The position numbers and the translations under genes are program-made. A model generated the notes under the pieces. The model worked only from the letters and a program-made list of their open reading frames with translations. It had not been told where the DNA came from and did no database searches. Positions 1-5,365 of a stretch of DNA of 8,448 nt are shown here, piece after piece. This DNA is from Candidatus Woesearchaeota archaeon (GTDB taxonomy: Archaea; Nanobdellota; Nanobdellia; SCGC-AAA011-G17; UBA489): assembly GCA_030679025.1 (NCBI GenBank), contig JAUXTV010000106.1, forward strand, positions 1-8,448. Reading direction: 5' to 3'. How positions within the stretch are numbered: position 1 is the stretch's first letter; every line of letters begins with the position of its first letter.

Positions 1-597
1 CAAGGTCGCGATATGCTTTCTTATATCAGGAGTTCTTCCCTTTAAAGCAAAGTTGAAGACCTTAATGAGCTTTCCAAATTCTGTTTCGAAGAGAATATCA
101 TCAGGTGTTTTTGCCTTGCCTATCAACTCTTCATGTTCGAACTCTTTGACAAATTCAGGCACATACCAATCACTAATAATACCTACTAAGGCTATCCATA
201 AATCTTGTTGGGCAATTTGATAACACCAGTAACTCGTGGGGCGATTGTCTCCTTTGGTTAACACCATGGGGTTGAAATAGCGAACACCTTGTCTTTCTAA
301 AGGCTCATGATGGTCTATCCATAAAACTGGGACTTGTATCTGATTTAGCAAGTTTTGCGTTAAGACTGGACGATCCAGCACAATGACTAGATCAGGGCTA
401 TATTCTTGGATTTTTCTTAGATAGAGGTTTTCCTCTGTTTGAGGGGCTTTGACCGGCACACCATGACCTTTCTTATATTTGCGATAGAGCAACAGAAACG
501 AAGTTAATCCGTCAGTGTCATCATCGAAGAAGAATAAGGGATTTACAGATGTTTCCAATTCTTTACGAATCTCTTGAATTTGTTGTTCTGAAAGCAT
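1..597 (-). CDS. DHH-family phosphoesterase, N-terminal part (C-terminus beyond window edge)
   Basis: The 199 codons visible from the ATG at 597 stay open to the left edge, so the gene is partial at its 3' end. The DHH superfamily comprises Mn-dependent phosphoesterases, including RecJ-like nucleases and nanoRNA or cyclic-dinucleotide hydrolases. Seen here are motif I FFFDDDTDG (about residues 22-30), motif II VIVLD (71-75), motif III LWIDHHEP (92-99) with the family-defining DHH at 95-97, and GIISD (139-143) as the next metal-binding Asp. The usual His of motif I (HxDxDG in RecJ) is Asp here, which I believe also occurs in archaeal homologues. No SD precedes the ATG, but a TATA box lies about 26 bp upstream, so the mRNA is probably leaderless and separate from the tiny genes upstream. 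The C-terminal DHHA1-type domain that would narrow the substrate is not visible, so the exact reaction is unknown. Confidence 0.93.
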   Translation of the reverse strand, partial: MLSEQQIQEIRKELETSVNPLFFFDDDTDGLTSFLLLYRKYKKGHGVPVKAPQTEENLYLRKIQEYSPDLVIVLDRPVLTQNLLNQIQVPVLWIDHHEPLERQGVRYFNPMVLTKGDNRPTSYWCYQIAQQDLWIALVGIISDWYVPEFVKEFEHEELIGKAKTPDDILFETEFGKLIKVFNFALKGRTPDIRKHIATL

Positions 598-618
598 TTC
601 TAGATTAAGAATTAATGA

Positions 619-627
619 TTTATAAAG
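619..627 (-). promoter_or_regulatory. TATA box of the DHH phosphoesterase gene
   Basis: On the minus strand this reads CTTTATAAA, a canonical archaeal TATA box. Its centre is about 26 bp before the ATG at 597, so the predicted transcription start falls on or next to the start codon. The lack of any SD before that ATG agrees with a leaderless transcript. Confidence 0.7.
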
Positions 628-630
628 ATA

Positions 631-640
631 TAGAAAAAAG
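631..640 (-). terminator. T-tract terminator after the tiny-gene cluster
   Basis: The minus strand reads CTTTTTTCTA three bases after the stop of the last tiny gene. Archaeal transcription often stops at such T-rich tracts without a hairpin. It lies just before the TATA box of the DHH gene, which fits an end of one unit and the start of another. I see no stem-loop. Confidence 0.45.
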
Positions 641-642
641 AA

Positions 643-768
643 TTAGATGCTGTCGCGTTGCCTTTCTTGTGCTTCTTTAGAGATTTTCATTATTCTTTTT
701 ATTCGTTTTTTCTCATTTTCTCTTCTCGATTTACGAGCTTCTACATTTGCTGGATAAGTAATTCCCAT
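643..768 (-). CDS. tiny basic protein of 41 aa (tiny-gene cluster, last member)
   Basis: Unrecognised. It starts MGITYPANVEARKSRREN and ends KEAQERQRDSI. After the first eight residues it is almost entirely charged and probably one amphipathic, strongly cationic helix, with no Cys and no membrane segment. The upstream gene's TAG stop lies inside the AGGA element that serves as its SD (spacer 6 nt), so the two are probably translationally coupled. Its last four residues, RDSI, are the same as those of the upstream gene, which hints at a common origin or a shared tail signal. An RNA- or DNA-binding role would fit the composition but is inference. It is followed by a T-tract. Confidence 0.65.
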   Translation of the reverse strand: MGITYPANVEARKSRRENEKKRIKRIMKISKEAQERQRDSI

Positions 769-776
769 ATTAGTTC

Positions 777-890
777 CTAGATTGAGTCCCTTTTAGGTTT
801 TTTACCTCTAAGTTTCTTTTTAGTATCTAGAGCATCTCGTGCTAAGATTTTTCTAGACTTCAAATATTGTTCTTTTCCAATGAGTGCCAT
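777..890 (-). CDS. tiny basic protein of 37 aa (tiny-gene cluster)
   Basis: Unrecognised. It begins MALIGKEQYLKSRKILAR and ends RGKKPKRDSI, with about 13 Lys/Arg in 37 residues, no Cys and no hydrophobic segment. The SD is excellent: GAGGTGAT at 899-906 matches the 16S anti-SD over eight bases, with an 8-nt spacer. A T-rich stretch on the minus strand (907-924) lies upstream, so this gene and the next could also be a separate two-gene transcript. The stop overlaps the SD of the 41-aa gene. Its C-terminal RDSI is repeated at the end of that gene. The SD makes it a more credible gene than its length alone would. Confidence 0.68.
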   Translation of the reverse strand: MALIGKEQYLKSRKILARDALDTKKKLRGKKPKRDSI

Positions 891-960
891 TTTTAGTTAT
901 CACCTCTTAAAAAAATAAAAGAAATTATTTTTTCTTTAGTTTGAGCCATCGATTATTTCT

Positions 961-1068
961 TTATCTTTTTGAAGCTTCGCCAACTCTTCTAATTCGATCT
1001 TTCTGTCTTCCATCAGCTGCTACTCTATTTATTTGTGTTTGAGTTGTCTTTGGTTTGCTTATTGCCAT
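961..1068 (-). CDS. tiny basic protein of 35 aa (tiny-gene cluster)
   Basis: Unrecognised. It begins MAISKPKTTQTQINRVAADG and ends RIRRVGEASKR. It is polar and basic, with no Cys and no membrane segment. An AAGGAG SD (1077-1082) precedes the ATG by about 8 nt. The 50 bp between it and the upstream gene are AT-only apart from a few bases and contain TATA-like stretches, so an internal promoter is possible. In its second half another frame is also open (ATG at 1013, stop at 936) and encodes a helical, charged stretch starting MEDRKIELEELAKLQKDK. Either the 35-aa product is real, or one frame is a shadow, or a frameshift joins them. Confidence 0.58.
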   Translation of the reverse strand: MAISKPKTTQTQINRVAADGRQKDRIRRVGEASKR

Positions 1069-1118
1069 TTTGTATTCTCCTTTTTTGTTTTTTAATTATA
1101 GTAATGTGTATATTTTAT

Positions 1119-1238
1119 TTATTGTTTAGGTTGCATTTTTTTAGCTTGCATTTTTTTAGATCTACTATCATTATCATGCAATAGTTTATCACGATTTGCT
1201 CGTGCTGCAACACCGCCGCCAGTTTTTTGAAATGCCAT
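1119..1238 (-). CDS. tiny basic protein of 39 aa with a duplicated KKMQ tail (tiny-gene cluster)
   Basis: Unrecognised. It starts MAFQKTGGGVAARANRDKLL, has an acidic patch HDNDS in the middle, and ends KKMQAKKMQPKQ. The tail comes from a 15-bp tandem duplication at 1131-1160. A perfect AAGGAGG SD (1247-1253) sits 8 nt before the ATG, the same spacing as in the neighbouring gene 31 bp upstream. There is no Cys, signal peptide or membrane segment. The near-ideal SD and ordered spacing are the main grounds for calling it a gene. Function unknown. Confidence 0.7.
   Translation of the reverse strand: MAFQKTGGGVAARANRDKLLHDNDSRSKKMQAKKMQPKQ
1131..1160. repeat. 15-bp tandem duplication in the 39-aa gene
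   Basis: On the plus strand the 14-mer TTGCATTTTTTTAG occurs at 1131-1144 and 1146-1159, so the period is 15 bp. On the minus strand it adds exactly five codons and gives the KKMQAKKMQP tail. A partial third unit may follow towards the stop. Confidence 0.85.
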
Positions 1239-1269
1239 GTTTTTTCCCTCCTTTTACTTTAATAAATTT

Positions 1270-1398
1270 TTATTTTCTTGTCGATTGTGGTCGTGTCGAT
1301 TGTGGTTGTTTTAATGGATTTTTAGCAGCGTCATACGCACGTCCTTTTCTCATCTGATTTTGTGTATTTGCTTCATTTGATCCTAAGACTTTACCCAT
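1270..1398 (-). CDS. tiny basic protein of 42 aa with a duplicated PQSTR tail (tiny-gene cluster)
   Basis: Unrecognised. It begins MGKVLGSNEANTQNQMRKGR and ends PQSTRPQSTRK, the tail being a tandem duplication of five codons (1279-1308). It is Asn/Gln/Arg-rich, Cys-free, soluble and probably disordered. A perfect AAGGAGG SD (1407-1413) lies 8 nt upstream of the ATG. A TATA-like ATTTATATAG at 1448-1457 would put a transcription start near 1425, giving a leader of roughly 27 nt that carries the SD. It would be the first SD-led gene of the cluster. Its first codons overlap the end of a possible 32-aa ORF in another frame. Function unknown. Confidence 0.7.
   Translation of the reverse strand: MGKVLGSNEANTQNQMRKGRAYDAAKNPLKQPQSTRPQSTRK
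1279..1308. repeat. 15-bp tandem duplication in the 42-aa gene
   Basis: Two 15-bp units, TGTCGATTGTGGTCG and TGTCGATTGTGGTTG, lie head to tail and differ at one base. They encode PQSTR twice at the C-terminus of the 42-aa tiny protein and keep the frame. Confidence 0.9.
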
Positions 1399-1481
1399 GA
1401 TTTCATCCTCCTTTGATGAATTTTAATAGCTTGATTGAGTTCATTTGCTATATAAATATTTGTGTTGTCTAATATTCCCAT
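1383..1481 (-). CDS. possible 32-aa tiny ORF at the head of the cluster
   Basis: Unrecognised. It begins MGILDNTNIYIANELNQAIK and ends RRMKSWVKS, a plausible amphipathic helix with a basic end. It has no SD, but a TATAAAAGG element at 1511-1519 on the minus strand lies about 34 bp before the ATG, which would allow a near-leaderless transcript. It overlaps the start of the 42-aa gene by 16 bp, so coupling to that gene's strong SD is possible. It could equally be leader sequence that happens to be open, since the TATA-like element at 1448-1457 lies inside it. Confidence 0.4.
   Translation of the reverse strand: MGILDNTNIYIANELNQAIKIHQRRMKSWVKS
1448..1457 (-). promoter_or_regulatory. candidate TATA box for the tiny-gene cluster
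   Basis: The minus strand reads ATTTATATAG. The predicted start, about 27 bp downstream near 1425, would leave a short leader containing the AAGGAGG site of the 42-aa gene. Confidence is limited because the surrounding DNA is AT-rich. Confidence 0.45.
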
Positions 1482-1510
1482 TGGAGAGTGATAAATGTTC
1501 AGAAGAGAAA

Positions 1511-1520
1511 CCTTTTATAC
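1511..1520. promoter_or_regulatory. TATA element between divergent genes (exporter on plus, tiny ORF on minus)
   Basis: The plus strand reads CCTTTTATAC and the minus strand GTATAAAAGG. Its centre is about 35 bp from the permease ATG (1551, plus) and about 34 bp from the ATG at 1481 (minus), so one element could direct near-leaderless transcripts both ways. Purine-rich, BRE-like bases flank it on both sides. It is the best promoter candidate for the permease/ATPase operon, whose first gene has no clear SD. Confidence 0.5.
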
Positions 1521-1550
1521 TTTGGACAATGAACTAATCAGTTTGGGAAC

Positions 1551-2387
1551 ATGGGAATCAATCTATTTTTAAAAAGAGTACAGGCAAGCTTCATCTGCCA
1601 GTTCGATGAATTATGGACTTTTAAGGTAGATTTAGGCATTAATGTACTCAATACTTTTCTAGAAGTAATTATGTGGTATTTTTTAGCAAAAATTGTAGAT
1701 CCTGCAACATTAGGGTATGAAAACGTAGGCTATTTACCTTTTGTCTTGATAGGTAGTTTAGCTATTTTCTTTGTTGACAGCGTTTATAATAATTTTACTG
1801 GACGCTTTAATGAAGATAGAAAAAATGGTTTGTTTAAATTAGCTTATTTGTCTAACATGGGAGTTGTTGAATATTTTTCCATTAATTTTTTAGTGTCTGT
1901 TTTATTTGATCTCTTTACTATTTTTTTACCGATGTTTGGTATGTATTTTCTGTTGATTACTTTGGCAGGGGATACTACTGCTATTTTCTTTTCTATGGCT
2001 AATGTAATTACAATTTTGATTGCACTAGGCATTTTTATTATAGGTAATTTAGGATTCCAGCTTATGACTGTAGGCTCTGTTTTATTTTTGAAAGAGGGAG
2101 ATCCAATTTCTTTTTTCATGCAACAATTTAACAGACTCTTTTCAGGACAATTATTTCCAGTTACTTTCTTACCTAAGTTTATAGCGTTCCTGCCAAAAAT
2201 ATTGCCTGCCGCATACATCATTTTAATCTGGAGAGATACTTTATTCCTGAACAAAACATTCGCTGACGCGAGCACACTAGGTTTAATTCTTGCCGGCTTA
2301 GTTGTGAATATCTTAGTCTTCTTTATAGGCATGTATGTCTTTTATTATGGCATTAAACGAGCAAAAATTGAAGGAAGGTGGTTCTAA
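1551..2387 (+). CDS. ABC-2 type transporter permease subunit
   Basis: This 278-residue integral membrane protein is the transmembrane half of an ABC-2 class exporter. Six hydrophobic segments are visible at about residues 25-48, 60-79, 108-138, 145-180, 208-227 and 242-267. A loop of the type RFNEDRKNGLFK (85-96) follows helix 2, and RLFSGQLFPVTFLPK (195-209) before helix 5 matches the FSG-x-x-FP region typical of this family. It resembles the uncharacterised ABC permeases that pair with COG4586-type ATPases. Its TAA stop overlaps the ATG of the ATPase by one base (TAATG), so the two are translationally coupled and surely form one complex, probably two permeases with two ATPases. Substrate unknown; lipid, polysaccharide or peptide export are all possible. 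No SD is seen, and the start fits the TATA element at 1511-1520. Confidence 0.85.
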   Translation: MGINLFLKRVQASFICQFDELWTFKVDLGINVLNTFLEVIMWYFLAKIVDPATLGYENVGYLPFVLIGSLAIFFVDSVYNNFTGRFNEDRKNGLFKLAYLSNMGVVEYFSINFLVSVLFDLFTIFLPMFGMYFLLITLAGDTTAIFFSMANVITILIALGIFIIGNLGFQLMTVGSVLFLKEGDPISFFMQQFNRLFSGQLFPVTFLPKFIAFLPKILPAAYIILIWRDTLFLNKTFADASTLGLILAGLVVNILVFFIGMYVFYYGIKRAKIEGRWF

Positions 2388-3919
2388 TGGGAGCCATCAT
2401 CGATGTCAATCATTTGTCCAAAGACTTCTATCAGTACAAAGTCTTTCGCAAGGGAAAGCTCTTAACGCATGCTTTAAAGGATGTTTCTTTCAAAGTCAAA
2501 CAGGGAGATTTTTATGGTCTACTTGGGAGAAATGGCGCTGGAAAAAGCACTCTCTTGCGCATCTTAACAACGAATTTGGAGAAGAGCTCTGGCAAAGTCA
2601 TGATTAACAATGTTGACTTAGACACTAATATTCGCCAAATTAAAGACACTATTTCCTGGATGTTTGGTGTTGATTATGAAGGAGTCAGCTGGAGCTCTGT
2701 ATATAAAAATTTACTTTTGGCTGCCTATTACACTGGATTGTCCAAGCATCAAGCAGAAAAAAGAGTTCATGAACTGCTCCACTATTTTGATTTACAGCAT
2801 CATAAAAACCTAGATGTTTGGAGACTTAGCACTGGGCTCAAAGGAAGATATGCTCTTGCTGTCGCTATGTTAAAACAACCTACTGTTTTATTTTTGGATG
2901 AGCCTCTGTTAGGACTAGATGTACCAACAAAAGATCAGGTAAGAAATTATCTCAAACAACTCAACAAAGACGGAGTTACTATTGTCTATACAGATCATCA
3001 ACTCCAAGAGATGGAAAAAGTCTGCAGAAATTTAATTATTGTTGAAGCTGGAGAAAAACTCTATGATGGCCCTTTAGAAGATTTAAAGCAAAAATACAGA
3101 GATACTAATGTTGTTGACTTTGTCGCTAATGGCCAAGACATAAATAAAGTTTTATTGCGATTAACAAAGGATCTTACTTCAGTCAAAGACTATGAAGTGC
3201 TTTCCAGTGAAAATAATGTGCATACAGTCAAAGTGTATACTACTATTGACAGCAAGCAAGCTTTACTCAGAATTGCACAGTATCTCAACAAGAAAAAGAT
3301 CACCTTAGAAAGCATGAATGCGGGATTATTAAGTTTAGAAGATGTGTATAAAAAATTCTTGAAGAAACCTAAACAAGACAACCACGCGCATAAGTTACAT
3401 TCGTTTATCCGCGCCAAAGAACAACCTACACAACAGTATGCTAAGTATTTACGTTCTTCCCAAGCAGATATTCGTGGAACAGCCTGCTCTGCATTTTTAC
3501 CCCATCAACGCAAACAAGTAGAAGAGATTTTGCAAAAGATGTTGACTCAGTCTCAAGCCATGAGGATTGCTTCTCTTGAAGTTATTGGCAAAGCAAAAGC
3601 ATCCCATTTACTCAAACAGTTATTACAAAAGAAACATCATGATCAGCAGACTACTGTATATTTAACTCTTGCATTAGGTAAAATCGGAGACATTAGTGTT
3701 GTAGATCATTTATTGACTTACTTACAGGATGAAACTTTATGCCCTGAAGTCTTAGCACATGTTCCTGAATTAGCATCAAACGTACAGATTCTCCTGCACC
3801 ACAAACTTCGAAGATTATCACGCCACACTTTACAATTTATTACTTATCATATAGACAAATCAGAGCAGAAAGAACAAATCTATCAAGCATTACACTTGCG
3901 CAAACAAACAAAAAAATAA
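2387..3919 (+). CDS. ABC transporter ATPase with C-terminal HEAT-like extension
   Basis: The start at the ATG overlapping the permease stop gives 510 residues; a GTG at 2378 is possible but sits in the SD (AAGGAAGGTGG). Residues 4-240 are an ABC nucleotide-binding domain: Walker A GRNGAGKST (47-55), a degenerate signature LSTGLKGR (147-154), Walker B and D-loop VLFLDEPLLGLD (167-178), and H-loop His in YTDHQ (about 204). Where COG4586-like ATPases have FGQ, this one has FGV (94-96), so the Q-loop Gln appears to be missing. Residues about 240-325 resemble the usual small C-terminal domain of ABC-2 ATPases. Residues about 345-485 are extra: repeated helical pairs such as ADIRGTACSAFL, MRIASLEVIGKAKASHLL and YLTLALGKIGDISVVDHLL, typical of HEAT/PBS-lyase repeats. 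It energises the adjacent permease; the HEAT part may bind a partner or the cargo (inference). Confidence 0.9.
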   Translation: MGAIIDVNHLSKDFYQYKVFRKGKLLTHALKDVSFKVKQGDFYGLLGRNGAGKSTLLRILTTNLEKSSGKVMINNVDLDTNIRQIKDTISWMFGVDYEGVSWSSVYKNLLLAAYYTGLSKHQAEKRVHELLHYFDLQHHKNLDVWRLSTGLKGRYALAVAMLKQPTVLFLDEPLLGLDVPTKDQVRNYLKQLNKDGVTIVYTDHQLQEMEKVCRNLIIVEAGEKLYDGPLEDLKQKYRDTNVVDFVANGQDINKVLLRLTKDLTSVKDYEVLSSENNVHTVKVYTTIDSKQALLRIAQYLNKKKITLESMNAGLLSLEDVYKKFLKKPKQDNHAHKLHSFIRAKEQPTQQYAKYLRSSQADIRGTACSAFLPHQRKQVEEILQKMLTQSQAMRIASLEVIGKAKASHLLKQLLQKKHHDQQTTVYLTLALGKIGDISVVDHLLTYLQDETLCPEVLAHVPELASNVQILLHHKLRRLSRHTLQFITYHIDKSEQKEQIYQALHLRKQTKK

Positions 3920-3926
3920 ATAAAAA

Positions 3927-4490
3927 TTAATGCGCCAAATGATCTCTTGCACGTAAACTTGGACGCATCTTTTCAGCACCCTTACCTTTACGTCTGAGAC
4001 CACGACTCTTCTTACCTGAAGAAGTTAAACCACGATAGACACGACCACGCTGTGCAGCAATACTTCTTAAGACAGTGCTCGCTAATACTTGCGGATGTGC
4101 ACGATCAATCAAAATGATTTCAAACCAATAAGAGATACCATCTTTTGCTACATAGTAACTGTTTAAGACTTCACAATTAGGATATTTTTTATTAGCACGT
4201 TGCTCTGCAACAGTTTGATAGTTTAAGTTAACGATTTTTCTACGACCATAGGATCTACTTTTACGACCTGCTCTATATTGTTCTCTTTTACGTCCACCAC
4301 GAGGTAGGCGAACACGAACTAGTACGAAACCAGGTTTAGCTTTATATCCTAAAGAACGAGCACGATCTAAACGTGTAGCATGATCAATACGGGTTATAGC
4401 ATCTTCTTTGCGCCATTGGATTAAACGCTGACGCATGATACTAGGATCTTGGTTTAACCAAGTTTTTCTGAGGTGTTGATATAATCCCAT
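3927..4490 (-). CDS. rpl15e: 50S ribosomal protein L15e
   Basis: This archaeal/eukaryotic large-subunit protein is absent from bacteria. With the start at 4490 it has 187 residues, near the usual 185-200, and opens with the family's MGLYQ. Hallmarks are RLIQWRKEDAITRIDHATRL, RARSLGYKAKPGFVLVRVR, RGGRKR, and the central NKKYPNCEVLNSYYVAKDG followed by YWFEIILIDRAHP. The C-terminus is rich in Arg/Lys/Gly, as expected for rRNA contacts. An ATG at 4550 would add 20 residues without family support. However, the nearest good TATA box (4581-4590) fits a transcript starting near 4559, while only a weak CTAGATATAC (4511-4520) would suit a leaderless start at 4490. The gene converges on the ABC ATPase with 7 bp between stops. 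Confidence 0.95.
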   Translation of the reverse strand: MGLYQHLRKTWLNQDPSIMRQRLIQWRKEDAITRIDHATRLDRARSLGYKAKPGFVLVRVRLPRGGRKREQYRAGRKSRSYGRRKIVNLNYQTVAEQRANKKYPNCEVLNSYYVAKDGISYWFEIILIDRAHPQVLASTVLRSIAAQRGRVYRGLTSSGKKSRGLRRKGKGAEKMRPSLRARDHLAH

Positions 4491-4553
4491 TGTTTGAGCT
4501 TCCGTTTGTTGTATATCTAGACCTGTGTTCAGAGAAGCAACTCTCCACATTCA

Positions 4554-4733
4554 CTAGGTAGAACAAGAGCTTTGGACAGGGTTTATAAGGTTTTCTTTGG
4601 GTGTATTTTTGTGTAGGTTCATGACATTTGCCAATCTAGAGATACCTTGTTTAGATATTAAGATCTCTTTCATCCGTTGTTGCACCAATTCTGGGTTTTC
4701 TATCTCTTAGCTGCGTTCTGGGCTCCAAGGCAT
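4554..4733 (-). pseudogene. possible tiny gene or gene remnant between the ART-like gene and L15e
   Basis: One minus-strand frame from an ATG at 4733 reads eight codons (MPWSPERS), then TAA (4707-4709). It then runs open for 50 codons to a TAG at 4554, and the open part looks protein-like: EIENPELVQQRMKEILISKQ, then GISRLANVMNLHK. The frame could be a 39-aa gene starting at the ATG at 4673, or a 59-codon gene broken by one nonsense codon. A TATA-like CTATAAAATA lies at 4744-4753 on the minus strand, but no SD precedes either ATG. Its end reaches across the L15e promoter. Product not recognised. The rest of this roughly 285-bp gap holds nothing else I can support. Confidence 0.3.
4581..4590 (-). 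promoter_or_regulatory. TATA box upstream of L15e
   Basis: The minus strand reads CCTTATAAAC. Its centre is about 35 bp before the ATG at 4550 and 95 bp before the conserved ATG at 4490. It therefore predicts either a leader of about 70 nt for L15e or use of the upstream ATG. Confidence 0.5.
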
Positions 4734-4774
4734 AGTAGTGTAATATTTTATAGATCTAATGAGTTTATCAAATA

Positions 4775-5347
4775 CTAAGCACAATGCCTTAATTCTTTCA
4801 TTGCTTGGGATAACGTTGATTCATTAAAGTCCTCTGGGTCTAAAGAACGATAGTGTTCAAGATTATTTGTTACCATATCTCTAGTTCGAGCGTATCTAGA
4901 AAATAAATGAATTCTTTTTGTATTTTCAGGCTTAAGATTTCCTACATAGGCACAAATTAGAAAATGTTCTAAACAATCTCTCCAATTTTGAAAGCACCCT
5001 CTAATCTCTTCCAGGTCTTCTATAAGTCTATCGTTAATTGGGACTTCCACTTCAACTAAAACCAGAGCTCCGCCTTTCTTGTTAACAGTTCTATTGGCAT
5101 ACTCATAAAGACACCTATACTGGTGACCCAAATATACTAAACCAGGTTCACTGGCCCAGTCTCCAGAGTCAATCATATTATGTGAAGTATGGCTATTAAC
5201 TAACCCTTTTTTAATAATCTCGGGAAGAAAAACAGAACTTGTGCCATGAAATAATCTTATATTATCTGCGTCTTTAGGAATGCTAAAGCTTTTTCTAGAA
5301 AGATCTATTACTTTTTCTAAATGAGGCATGTGATAGGTTTGAGCCAT
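4775..5347 (-). CDS. putative ADP-ribosyltransferase-fold protein (190 aa)
   Basis: I cannot name the family. The layout matches ADP-ribosyltransferase (ART) folds: RLFHGTSSVFLPEIIKKGL (31-49) has the HGT of the first NAD-binding strand and the following helix ending in GL. GLVYLGHQ (69-76) gives the second-motif Tyr72 in its usual strand. KGGALVLVEVEVP (91-103) is a core strand, and LEHFLICAYVGNLKPENTKRI (126-146) offers Glu127 before the usual final strand. An H34-Y72-E127 triad is therefore possible, as in PARP/DarT-type enzymes; a 2'-phosphotransferase-like or inactive relative is the alternative. It is soluble, with no signal peptide. A TATA box 27 bp upstream suggests its own leaderless mRNA. 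The coiled-coil gene upstream could be its regulator or antitoxin (inference). An in-frame, SD-led start lies 69 bp upstream behind a TGA. Confidence 0.55.
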   Translation of the reverse strand: MAQTYHMPHLEKVIDLSRKSFSIPKDADNIRLFHGTSSVFLPEIIKKGLVNSHTSHNMIDSGDWASEPGLVYLGHQYRCLYEYANRTVNKKGGALVLVEVEVPINDRLIEDLEEIRGCFQNWRDCLEHFLICAYVGNLKPENTKRIHLFSRYARTRDMVTNNLEHYRSLDPEDFNESTLSQAMKELRHCA

Positions 5348-5365
5348 AGCCTCAAATGTTTTTGA

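Noticed and set aside
893..949. An 18-codon minus-strand ORF starting MAQTKEKIIS between two tiny genes.
   Set aside because: It has no SD, half of it is translated T-rich tract, and its end is the SD of the next gene; probably untranslated spacer.
598..1550. CRISPR array, tRNA or structured RNA in the region without long ORFs.
   Set aside because: No spaced direct repeats of CRISPR size, no tRNA-like TTCGA arm with matching stems, and no GC-rich island typical of structured RNA in an AT-rich genome; the only repeats are the two 15-bp tandem duplications.
1844..2332. A 162-codon minus-strand frame opposite the permease.
   Set aside because: It is a shadow of the permease gene, with no SD or TATA box and an unnatural composition.
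2335..2607. A 90-codon plus-strand frame over the permease/ATPase junction.
   Set aside because: It overlaps two well-supported genes in another frame and shows no recognisable protein features.
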